From Flavobacterium sp. HJJ (GTDB lineage: Bacteria > Bacteroidota > Bacteroidia > Flavobacteriales > Flavobacteriaceae), in assembly GCF_015351475.1 (NCBI RefSeq), contig NZ_JADKPR010000014.1, positions 62,001 to 126,000 on the forward strand: a DNA stretch of 64,000 nt, read 5' to 3'. The translations under genes and the position numbers were made by a program. This document shows positions 57,643-64,000 of this stretch, piece by piece (the first letter of the stretch is position 1; each line of letters starts with the position of its first letter). A model generated the notes under the pieces. The model worked only from the letters and a program-made list of their open reading frames with translations, was not told the DNA's origin and did not search any database.

Positions 57643-57834
57643 TTATTTTTTTGCATTAGAACTTGAGGCTTCAGGTGCTGCCATTTTTTGCTCTTTTTTA
57701 GCTTTGTTGTGTTTGTGGTGTTTTTTTGTTGTGATCTCCTTTGCCGAAGCTGCTTTTACATCTTTTGCAGGGAATGCCTGAACCATTGCACTTGTTCCTA
57801 AAACTGCTACTAATAACATCAATAAATTTCTCAT
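57643..57834 (-). CDS. Small secreted lysine/histidine-rich protein B
   Basis: Protein of 63 residues: signal peptide 1-20 (ending MVQA) and a mature part of about 43 residues with 12 Lys and a KKHHKHNKAKKEQK stretch. Signal, composition, promoter and operator match small protein A at 54992-55189, so they are paralogs. It is the gene just upstream of the response regulator (149 bp) on the same strand and may be the first gene of that transcript. The His/Lys-rich stretch suggests proton, metal or polyanion binding in the periplasm; this is inference. Confidence 0.8.
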   Translation of the reverse strand: MRNLLMLLVAVLGTSAMVQAFPAKDVKAASAKEITTKKHHKHNKAKKEQKMAAPEASSSNAKK

Positions 57835-57874
57835 GATTTCTAAAATTTAAATTATTAATTTTTTATTTATAGTT

Positions 57875-57909
57875 CAAATGTATAACCGCAAAATGAAGAC
57901 AAAATGAAG
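57875..57909 (-). promoter_or_regulatory. Promoter and 11-bp direct-repeat operator of small protein B
   Basis: On the minus strand: -7 element TACATTTG (57875-57882), and two copies of CTTCATTTTG (57900-57909 and 57889-57898) starting exactly 11 bp apart. The distance from the repeats to the -7 element is the same as in the promoter of small protein A. The first repeat contains a TTTG at 17 bp from the -7 element, so some activator-free activity is possible here. Confidence 0.7.
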
Positions 57910-58214
57910 ATTTATCTTTCTCAAAAAGTTTAACTTTCCCTTAACGGATTTCGCTTTTCCTAATTTGTTTTTGGAGCAGAACTTTAGGCATTTTTAGAAA
58001 CATTCCTCCCGCTTTCCATTGCAATCTTTTGTAGATACGGGTTTGAAACCCGTAGCTACAAAAGGATTTTCATAGTAATCGGGGCTAAAAGACAATATTT
58101 TGTTTTTATAAGACCAGCTATTGCGACAATCAATTACCATAACCAATTATAATTTTCAGCAACAAATTCGTTTTTAAAAGGCAATTCCCTATTTTTACAG
58201 ACTAAATTTTTTAT
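57910..58214. other. Intergenic stretch before polA
   Basis: No gene is seen. It contains the 39-bp palindrome at 58026-58064. No unambiguous TAnnTTTG element was found directly before polA. Confidence 0.6.
58026..58064. repeat. 39-bp palindromic repeat
   Basis: CTTTTGTAG-AT-ACGGGTTT-G-AAACCCGT-AG-CTACAAAAG is self-complementary apart from the 2-bp steps beside the inner stem. It is an isolated intergenic element without T runs; similar 'ACGGGTTTGAAACCCGT' palindromes are familiar from Bacteroidota intergenic DNA. Confidence 0.65.
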
Positions 58215-61052
58215 ATGTCAACTCAAAAACGTCTTTACCTTCTCGATGCTTACGCCTTAATATTTCGTGGTTATTTCGCCTTTATCAAAAACCCAAGAAT
58301 CAATTCAAAAGGAATGGATACTTCGGCCATTATGGGGTTTATGAATGCCCTGATGGATGTAATCAAACGCGAAAAACCAGATCATTTAGCCGTAGCTTTT
58401 GACAAAGGCGGAAGCACTTACCGCTACGAAATGTATCAGGAATACAAGGCAAACCGTGACGAAACTCCCGAAGCTATCAAAATCGCAGTTCCTTACATTC
58501 AGGAATTATTAAAAGCAATGCACATTCCTATTATAGAAGTCCCTGGTTTCGAAGCCGATGATTTAATAGGAACCATAGCAAAACAGGCTGAAAAAGAAAA
58601 CTACCAAGTGTATATGGTAACTCCTGATAAGGATTTTGCACAATTGGTTTCCGAAAATATTTTCATGTACAAGCCTGCTAGAATGGGTAACGATATCGAA
58701 ATTTGGGGAATTCCGGAAGTATTGGCCAAATTTGAAATCGAGCGTCCCGAACAAGTAATTGATTTTCTCGGAATGATGGGCGACGCGGCCGATAATATTC
58801 CAGGCCTGCCGGGTGTTGGAGAAAAAACAGCCAAAAAATTCTTAGCCGAATATGGTTCCATGGAAAATCTTTTGGCCAACACGCATCAATTAAAAGGAGC
58901 GATAAAAGAAAAAATCGAAACCAATGCCGAATTGGGATTATTGTCTAAAAAACTAGCGACTATCCTACTCGACTGCCCTGTAACTTTCAACGAAACAGAG
59001 TATGAATTATCCAAACCCGATGTTGAAAAAACCGATGCGCTGTTTCAGGAACTGGAATTTCGCCAGATGAAAGCACAGTTTGACAAATTATACAATCCAT
59101 CGGTTGAAGAAGAAAGCACAAGTCCTGAAACACCAGCTGCCAAAAAAGCGCCGGCAAAAAAATCCAACGAAGAACAATTCGATTTATTCGGTTTTTCTGA
59201 AGAAGAAACTGGTGAAGCACAACACAGTTCATTCTATGCAACTCTTGAAAATACCGAACATTTTTACCAGATTATTCAAGGCGATTTTGCTGTAAAATTG
59301 CTTCTGCAAAATTTACTTCAGCAGACTTCCGTATGTTTCGATACAGAAACTACAGGAATTGATGCCTTAAATGCCGAATTAGTCGGGATGTCATTCTCCT
59401 ATGAAAAAGGAAAAGCTTTTTATGTTCCGTTTCCAGAAAACAGAGAAGAAGCCCAGGCTTTGGCCGATAAATTCAAGCCTTTTTTCGAAAACGAAGCCAT
59501 CGAAAAAATTGGCCAGAACGTAAAATACGATTTAAAGATTCTTTCGAATTATGGTGTTCAGATAAAAGGAAAGTTATTCGACACGATGATTGCACATTAT
59601 CTGATCAATCCTGATATGCGTCATAACATGGATGTTTTATCAGAAACGTATTTGAAATATTCGCCAAAATCGATTGAAGATTTAATTGGTAAAAAAGGAA
59701 AAGGGCAAAAAACAATGCGCGAAGTACCATTGGAAGACATCAAAGAATACGCTGCCGAAGATGCGGACATCACCTATCAATTAAAACAGAATTTTAGTCC
59801 GATTCTGGATAAAGCCGAGACCAAAAAACTATTTGACGAAATCGAAATTCCGTTAATACCTGTTTTGGCTGCAATGGAACTGGAAGGAATCAACCTTGAC
59901 GTTCCTTTCTTAAAATCAATGTCAATTGACATAGCTACCGAAAGCAATGCTTTGGAACAAAAAATATATGAAACCGCCGGCGAAAAATTCAATCTGGCTT
60001 CACCAAAACAGCTTGGTGACATTTTATTCGATAAATTAAAAATTGGCGGAGCCAAACAAAAGAAAACGAAAACTGGTCAATACGCAACTGGCGAAGAAGT
60101 TTTATCGTACTTAGCAAATGACAACGAAATTGTCCGCGATATTCTCGAATGGCGCCAAATGGTGAAACTGCAAAGCACTTATATTGATGCACTGCCTAAT
60201 CAGGTTGATTCAAAAACAGGCCGTGTCCACACCGATTATATGCAGACAGTTGCTGCAACAGGACGTTTGAGTTCCAATAATCCAAACTTACAAAACATTC
60301 CAATCCGTACCGAAAGAGGCCGATTGATCCGAAAAGCGTTTATCGCCAGAGATGAAAATTACACTTTAGTTTCTGCGGATTACTCACAGATAGAATTACG
60401 CATCATTGCTGCTTTATCCGGTGAAGAAAACATGATTGCTGCTTTTCAAAACAACGAAGACATTCACCGAAGTACGGCCGCCAAAGTATTCAGCGTTCCT
60501 TTGGAAGAAGTAACCAAAGAACAAAGAAGCAATGCCAAAACCGTGAATTTCGGAATTATCTATGGGGTTTCTGCTTTTGGATTAAGTAATCAGACTTCGC
60601 TTTCGCGAAAAGAAAGTGCCGAACTGATTGATGCCTATTATGCTACTTATCCAAAACTGAAATCATACATGTCGAATCAGGTGGATTTTGCAAGAGAAAA
60701 TGGGTATGTGCAGACGGTTTTAGGAAGAAGACGTTATTTAAAAGACATTAATTCTGCTAATATGATGGTGAAAAGCGGTGCCGAACGAAATGCCGTTAAT
60801 GCACCGATTCAGGGTTCTGCCGCAGATATCATCAAAATTGCAATGATCAATATTCATAAAAAATTAGTTTCTGAAAACTGGAAATCAAAAATGTTACTGC
60901 AGGTACATGATGAGCTTGTGTTCGATGTTCACAACTCAGAACTCGAAAAAATCCAGCCGATGATTAAGCATGAAATGGAAAACGCCTTTAAAATGGATGT
61001 GCCACTGGATGTTGAAATTGGATTGGGTAAAAACTGGCTGGAAGCGCACTAG
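58215..61052 (+). CDS. polA: DNA polymerase I
   Basis: Protein of 945 residues with three domains. 5'-3' exonuclease (about 1-290; FEADDLIGTIA, GDAADNIPGLPGVGEKTA). An intact 3'-5' proofreading exonuclease (about 340-530; CFDTETTGIDAL, IGQNVKYDLKIL, YAAEDADITYQ). Polymerase domain (about 560-945) with motif A SADYSQIELRI, motif B RSNAKTVNFGIIYG and motif C VHDELVFD. A charged linker (about 300-325) joins the first two. It fills gaps in repair and removes Okazaki primers. It stands alone with a strong terminator. Confidence 0.97.
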   Translation: MSTQKRLYLLDAYALIFRGYFAFIKNPRINSKGMDTSAIMGFMNALMDVIKREKPDHLAVAFDKGGSTYRYEMYQEYKANRDETPEAIKIAVPYIQELLKAMHIPIIEVPGFEADDLIGTIAKQAEKENYQVYMVTPDKDFAQLVSENIFMYKPARMGNDIEIWGIPEVLAKFEIERPEQVIDFLGMMGDAADNIPGLPGVGEKTAKKFLAEYGSMENLLANTHQLKGAIKEKIETNAELGLLSKKLATILLDCPVTFNETEYELSKPDVEKTDALFQELEFRQMKAQFDKLYNPSVEEESTSPETPAAKKAPAKKSNEEQFDLFGFSEEETGEAQHSSFYATLENTEHFYQIIQGDFAVKLLLQNLLQQTSVCFDTETTGIDALNAELVGMSFSYEKGKAFYVPFPENREEAQALADKFKPFFENEAIEKIGQNVKYDLKILSNYGVQIKGKLFDTMIAHYLINPDMRHNMDVLSETYLKYSPKSIEDLIGKKGKGQKTMREVPLEDIKEYAAEDADITYQLKQNFSPILDKAETKKLFDEIEIPLIPVLAAMELEGINLDVPFLKSMSIDIATESNALEQKIYETAGEKFNLASPKQLGDILFDKLKIGGAKQKKTKTGQYATGEEVLSYLANDNEIVRDILEWRQMVKLQSTYIDALPNQVDSKTGRVHTDYMQTVAATGRLSSNNPNLQNIPIRTERGRLIRKAFIARDENYTLVSADYSQIELRIIAALSGEENMIAAFQNNEDIHRSTAAKVFSVPLEEVTKEQRSNAKTVNFGIIYGVSAFGLSNQTSLSRKESAELIDAYYATYPKLKSYMSNQVDFARENGYVQTVLGRRRYLKDINSANMMVKSGAERNAVNAPIQGSAADIIKIAMINIHKKLVSENWKSKMLLQVHDELVFDVHNSELEKIQPMIKHEMENAFKMDVPLDVEIGLGKNWLEAH

Positions 61053-61090
61053 AAAAAGTAAGCAGAAAGCAGTTTTAAGTAATCAGAAAA

Positions 61091-61150
61091 AAATAAAAAG
61101 AGCAGAAATCGTTAGGTAAATAACCGTATCGATTTCTGCTCTTTTTATTT
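61091..61150. terminator. Long-stem terminator after polA
   Basis: A perfect 21-bp stem (61091-61111 with 61130-61150, core AGAGCAGAAATCG) with an 18-nt loop, flanked by A and T runs. The stem is unusually long for an intrinsic terminator and can act on both strands. Confidence 0.78.
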
Positions 61151-61271
61151 CTACTGCATTGAGATTATCAATTTTCTAGCCGAAATTTTTGTTGCTATTA
61201 AAGCGGGTTTAGTACTAAATTAAGCCCATTCCTCGGATTTTCCACTTGGGCGAACTGACGAAGCAAATCAT

Positions 61272-61320
61272 CCAAATACAAGACCATTTTTAAATTAAGC
61301 CTGTTGGCAAATCAGTTGTA
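61272..61320. repeat. Direct repeat copy 1, after the 153-residue gene
   Basis: CCAAATACAAGACCATTTTT... matches the segment at 61907-61956 (CCAAATACAAAACCATTTTC...) at over 80 percent of positions, with the shared ends AAATTAAG, AAATC and TTGTA. It begins about 20 bp past the stop of the gene at 61341-61802. Confidence 0.65.
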
Positions 61321-61340
61321 TTACCTGTTACCCGCAGTGA

Positions 61341-61802
61341 TTATTTCTTGATAAACTCTATTGAAAGATTATTTCCCCAAGGCATAGTTTTCAATACATT
61401 TTTTTTCTGATTCGGCTCAATTTGTAGCCATAATTCACTTTTTTTAATAGAGTCAAAATCTAGAATTAGTATTGGCGAATCGATTTCTTCAATTTTCCAT
61501 TTTCCTTTACCGACATTATTGTATTGTTTAGATTTATATAGAGTAAAAGTCGCGTTGTCATAGAAAATGAGAATATCTTTTTCTTTTCCGAGATTGTAGT
61601 TACCTACGATTTTATTTTCCAAATTTAGATGAAATATAGAAACTAGTACAAGATGAATCAATGGAAGTGCAAGAAAACCTAGTCCTATATAAAGTGTTTT
61701 ATTTGTATTACCATTTCTAATTTTGAAAATACTGCTAACAGTTAATATTGTACCAATTAAAGGACTGATTATGTAAAGTGGGAATATCCAAAATGCTTCC
61801 AT
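61341..61802 (-). CDS. Hypothetical membrane protein, 153 residues
   Basis: I do not recognise this protein. Two N-terminal helices (about 5-25 and 36-58) are followed by a soluble domain of about 95 residues with alternating beta strands (GNYNLGKEKDILIFYDNATF, GKGKWKIEEIDSPILILDF), reminiscent of small lipocalin-like domains. It lies between two copies of a direct repeat, in the accessory end of the window. Possible roles include an immunity-type or stress protein, but nothing in the sequence decides this. Confidence 0.6.
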   Translation of the reverse strand: MEAFWIFPLYIISPLIGTILTVSSIFKIRNGNTNKTLYIGLGFLALPLIHLVLVSIFHLNLENKIVGNYNLGKEKDILIFYDNATFTLYKSKQYNNVGKGKWKIEEIDSPILILDFDSIKKSELWLQIEPNQKKNVLKTMPWGNNLSIEFIKK

Positions 61803-61906
61803 ATTTTATCATAGTATTTTTTGGCTTGTATCACTTCTAGTAACATGCTCAACAACAATGTATTAGCAATTAAATTAAATCTTATTTTTGGATTCGCCAA
61901 AAGATC

Positions 61907-61956
61907 CCAAATACAAAACCATTTTCAAATTAAGTCAATTGCCCAAATCTTTTGTA
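61907..61956. repeat. Direct repeat copy 2, after the 210-residue gene
   Basis: Second copy of the repeat at 61272-61320, in the same orientation. It lies about 13 bp past the stop of the gene at 61970-62602, so each of the two hypothetical genes is followed by one copy. Confidence 0.65.
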
Positions 61957-61969
61957 GCAAGTTTTAGTT

Positions 61970-62602
61970 TTATAGGTTGTTTTTCTTTCTGTAATCTATA
62001 ACACCTTTAATTGCCAATACTCCGAATTTTTGATATCCTTCTATTAATCCATATTTTTTTATTGAGTAATCTTCTGGTATTTTAATCATTTCCTCAACAG
62101 CTTTCATAAACTTAGCATTTTTTTTTGATTCACTTTTGATTAAGCCATAGCTATCAGTTAATCCTCCATCTACGAGATATTTTTTACCGTTTATAAAAGT
62201 TATTGTTTTTCGACGAACCCTATTTGAGCCATAGATTTTACTTCTAACATAAACTGCATCATTTTCAAAATTCAATAATTCAGTTTTTGTTTCGATTAAC
62301 TTGATTTTTGTTCCTGATAAATAAGCTAAACCAAATTTGTTAGCTTCGGACATTTTTGTTTGATCAAGTTCTGGAATAGAAATATAAATTGTGTCTTGAA
62401 CTTTATGGTAAATACCGCTTAGAGCTATTCTGCCACTCATATGGCTCATAACATTTTGAATGGTTACAATACTATCGTTTTCGAATTTGATTATGTGGGC
62501 AGTTCTCGTAGAGTTAGAAAATGATTTGTAAGAATCATTCTTTGTCTGCGAGCTTACAAAAATTGAAATCAGTAAAACAAATATTAAGATGATATTTTTC
62601 AT
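61970..62602 (-). CDS. Hypothetical secreted protein, 210 residues
   Basis: I do not recognise this protein. It has a signal peptide (1-18, ending VSSQ). The mature part shows a beta-rich first half (RTAHIIKFENDSIVTIQNVM, DTIYISIPELDQ) and a charged second half ending IKGVIDYRKKNNL, with no known motif. It is on the same strand as the 153-residue gene and has the same 3' repeat. Codon use looks like that of the surrounding A/T-rich genes. Confidence 0.6.
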   Translation of the reverse strand: MKNIILIFVLLISIFVSSQTKNDSYKSFSNSTRTAHIIKFENDSIVTIQNVMSHMSGRIALSGIYHKVQDTIYISIPELDQTKMSEANKFGLAYLSGTKIKLIETKTELLNFENDAVYVRSKIYGSNRVRRKTITFINGKKYLVDGGLTDSYGLIKSESKKNAKFMKAVEEMIKIPEDYSIKKYGLIEGYQKFGVLAIKGVIDYRKKNNL

Positions 62603-62955
62603 GTAATTGATTTAAAAAGCTGCCAACTAGTTTATATAGGCTACAAGCCTTCACATATACACCCAAAATTAAATAAACTAACAAGAATTTGTCTCGTTTT
62701 ATTCTTTTCTCAAATATAGAAATTTAAAATTACAAACCTGCAAACGTAATTTTCTTCATTTAAGCTGTTTTTACACTCCGCCAGTAAAATAGGTATTCGA
62801 AGAAATTATAGTCTTCAGTGCGCATGATGCGAACTACCGCGTCCCTCTTATAAGCTTCGAACAAACTGCCGTCTTTTTCGAATCAGCTTTTAAAACCTTT
62901 ATAATGAATTATTCAGAATTTATTCGGTAATAGCAAACTTAATTTTATAGCAAAG
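62603..62955. other. Intergenic stretch without recognisable gene
   Basis: No supported reading frame on either strand. A minus-strand frame around 62800-62900 has coding-like stretches broken by a stop, but no family could be named. Confidence 0.5.
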
Positions 62956-63075
62956 CTATTTTTTGCTTAGTAATCCAATGGCATAATAATTCCCATCGGC
63001 GATTACAAAACAAACAGTGTTATTGGCCATAAAAGGCGAAGAAACAATAGAACCCAATTTATAAACTGATTCATG
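62956..63075 (-). pseudogene. Remnant of a PQQ-like beta-propeller protein
   Basis: The minus strand reads about 40 codons: HESVYKLGSIVSSPFMANN, then TVCFVIADGNYYAIGLLSKK and a stop. The pattern 'SSP-x-x-ANNTV-x-FVxADGNYYAI' is that of a PQQ/BamB-type propeller blade. The frame is closed by a stop just upstream, so only the C-terminal end of a former gene remains. Confidence 0.45.
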
Positions 63076-63108
63076 AATTACCTACAGCCGTTTCTAAAAA
63101 AACAGCAT

Positions 63109-63136
63109 AAAAAAACCATTCAATACGAATGGCTCT
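63109..63136 (-). terminator. Intrinsic terminator after the LacI-type gene
   Basis: On the minus strand CCATTC pairs with GAATGG (63116-63121 with 63127-63132), extended by a G-U pair, with a 5-nt loop and a run of seven T. It lies just after the stop at 63141. Confidence 0.7.
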
Positions 63137-63140
63137 TTTA

Positions 63141-64000
63141 TTATGTAGTAGATTCTCTTTCCTTTAATTTTGTTTTGATGACAACTGTTTCAAAAGGTTT
63201 GTGTTCTTCTTTAGATTCTAATCGGTCAATTAATAATCTTACTGCTTCTTCTCCAATCTCAATTCCATGCTGGCTGACTGTTGTTAAACTAGGTGATAAA
63301 CGTCTGGAAGCAAGAATTCCATCAGCAAAACCAATAATTTTTAGGTCTTTCGGAATTTTATATCCTTTCTTTACTCCAACTTTTAAAGCCGCAACCGAAT
63401 CACTTTCTTCCAATGCAAAAACACCATCTATCAGATTATTAGAATACATTTCTTCAATTTTTTCCGCTAAGTCATGGTCTGATTCTGATTCTGTTCGAAT
63501 AATAATATTTTCATTGATTTCTATATTATTCATTTTCAAAGCTTTTAAATACCCCTCGGCTCTTAATTTACCAACACTTAAATTATTAGACGAAGAAATT
63601 AATGCAATGTTTTTACAGCCTAAATCAATTAAACGCTGCGTTGCATTCTGACCAGAATCAAAATCATCAACAATCACTTTATCACATTCTACTTCGTCTG
63701 TTGTTCTATCAAACATAACAATAGGCGTACCGTCGTTAATAATAGAATTAAAATGGCTGAAATCATTTAATTTTTGAGCTTCTTCTGAAATAGACAGTAC
63801 AAAACCATCAATAGTTCCGTTACTTAGCATTTCCATTGTATGTGCCTCTTTGTCTAACGACTCATTAGAGATACACATAATAACATTATAACCTCTTTCA
63901 TCTGCTACCTTTTCAATACCGCTGAAAACCTTGGCAAAAAAGGAATTCAATATATTAGGTATAATAACCCCTATTGTTTTAGTCTTACGATTTTTAAGAT
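63141..64000 (-). CDS. LacI/GalR-family transcriptional regulator (N-terminus outside window)
   Basis: The frame is open to the window edge; the visible 286 codons start with LKNRKTKTIGVIIPNILNSF and cover the periplasmic-binding-protein-like effector domain: NVIMCISNESLDKEAHTMEML, DGFVLSISEEAQ, PIVMFDRTTDEVECDKVIVD, IIGFADGILASRRLSPSLTT, HGIEIGEEAVRLLIDRL. The helix-turn-helix domain lies beyond position 64000. The ligand is probably a sugar; neighbours in the window do not say which. It may control a locus further right. Confidence 0.9.
   Translation of the reverse strand, partial: LKNRKTKTIGVIIPNILNSFFAKVFSGIEKVADERGYNVIMCISNESLDKEAHTMEMLSNGTIDGFVLSISEEAQKLNDFSHFNSIINDGTPIVMFDRTTDEVECDKVIVDDFDSGQNATQRLIDLGCKNIALISSSNNLSVGKLRAEGYLKALKMNNIEINENIIIRTESESDHDLAEKIEEMYSNNLIDGVFALEESDSVAALKVGVKKGYKIPKDLKIIGFADGILASRRLSPSLTTVSQHGIEIGEEAVRLLIDRLESKEEHKPFETVVIKTKLKERESTT

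Noticed and set aside
62760..62900. Minus-strand frame with coding-like codons interrupted by one stop
   Set aside because: No family could be recognised and the length is small, so it is not listed as a pseudogene.
1..64000. CRISPR arrays, transposases, rRNA genes, integrases
   Set aside because: No regularly spaced repeats, transposase or integrase motifs or rRNA sequence were seen; the only RNA gene found is tRNA-Gln.

Overview
The window is chromosomal DNA of a gliding member of the Bacteroidota, most likely a Flavobacterium close to F. johnsoniae. The grounds are low GC, promoter -7 elements of the TAnnTTTG type, absence of Shine-Dalgarno sequences, a sprA-gcvH-vanZ-deoC-remB gliding/type IX secretion block, alternative complex III (act genes) joined to a caa3-type oxidase, and the rimP-nusA-infB order. 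Most of the window is core genome. Most genes are on the minus strand; plus-strand genes are a DUF4403 lipoprotein, a SPOR protein, a universal stress protein, a DUF2723 membrane protein, a polysaccharide deacetylase and polA.

Layout. 1-4.6 kb: MacAB/TolC-like efflux operon (ATPase, two permeases, adaptor, start of a TolC-like protein cut by the window edge). 4.75-6.2 kb: DUF4403 lipoprotein. 6.3-11.4 kb: cytochrome oxidase assembly and small subunits (heme O synthase, two subunits III, subunit IV, then SCO, a Cys-less thioredoxin-like protein, DUF420 and a CxxC membrane protein). 11.5-23.2 kb: remB, deoC, vanZ, gcvH, sprA, ruvA. 23.3-29.7 kb: malic enzyme, CBS protein, queG, P450, ruvB. 29.8-41.2 kb: actABCDEF-ctaCD, the respiratory supercomplex operon. 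41.4-48.9 kb: SPOR protein, a decayed MTA/SAH nucleosidase, rimP-nusA-infB, a Usp protein and tRNA-Gln. 49.2-54.8 kb: DUF2723 protein, deacetylase, Cys-less thioredoxin, metallophosphoesterase. 54.9-57.9 kb: a two-component system between two paralogous tiny secreted lysine-rich proteins. 58.2-61.1 kb: polA. 61.1-64 kb: accessory end with two hypothetical genes each followed by a copy of one repeat, a gene remnant and a LacI-type regulator cut by the window edge.

How genes work together. ActA-F take electrons from menaquinol to cytochrome c domains and on to CtaC (CuA) and CtaD; subunits III/IV, heme O synthase and copper chaperone candidates are in the separate 6-11 kb cluster. SprA is the outer-membrane translocon of the type IX secretion system and RemB a gliding-associated outer-membrane protein, so this block serves adhesin export and gliding.

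The most interesting candidate for an undescribed system is at 54.9-57.9 kb. An OmpR-type regulator and its kinase lie between two paralogous secreted polycationic proteins (63 and 65 residues). Both small genes carry the same promoter layout: a TAnnTTTG element preceded, at identical spacing, by two copies of a CTTCAT-type motif repeated at exactly 11 bp, the spacing used by PhoB/OmpR-family activators. This suggests a regulon for periplasmic basic proteins, comparable in plan to enterobacterial Asr. Other points are a terminator-like hairpin in the rimP-nusA-infB leader, a heme O synthase gene without ATG or GTG start, and cassette-like gene-repeat units near the end.
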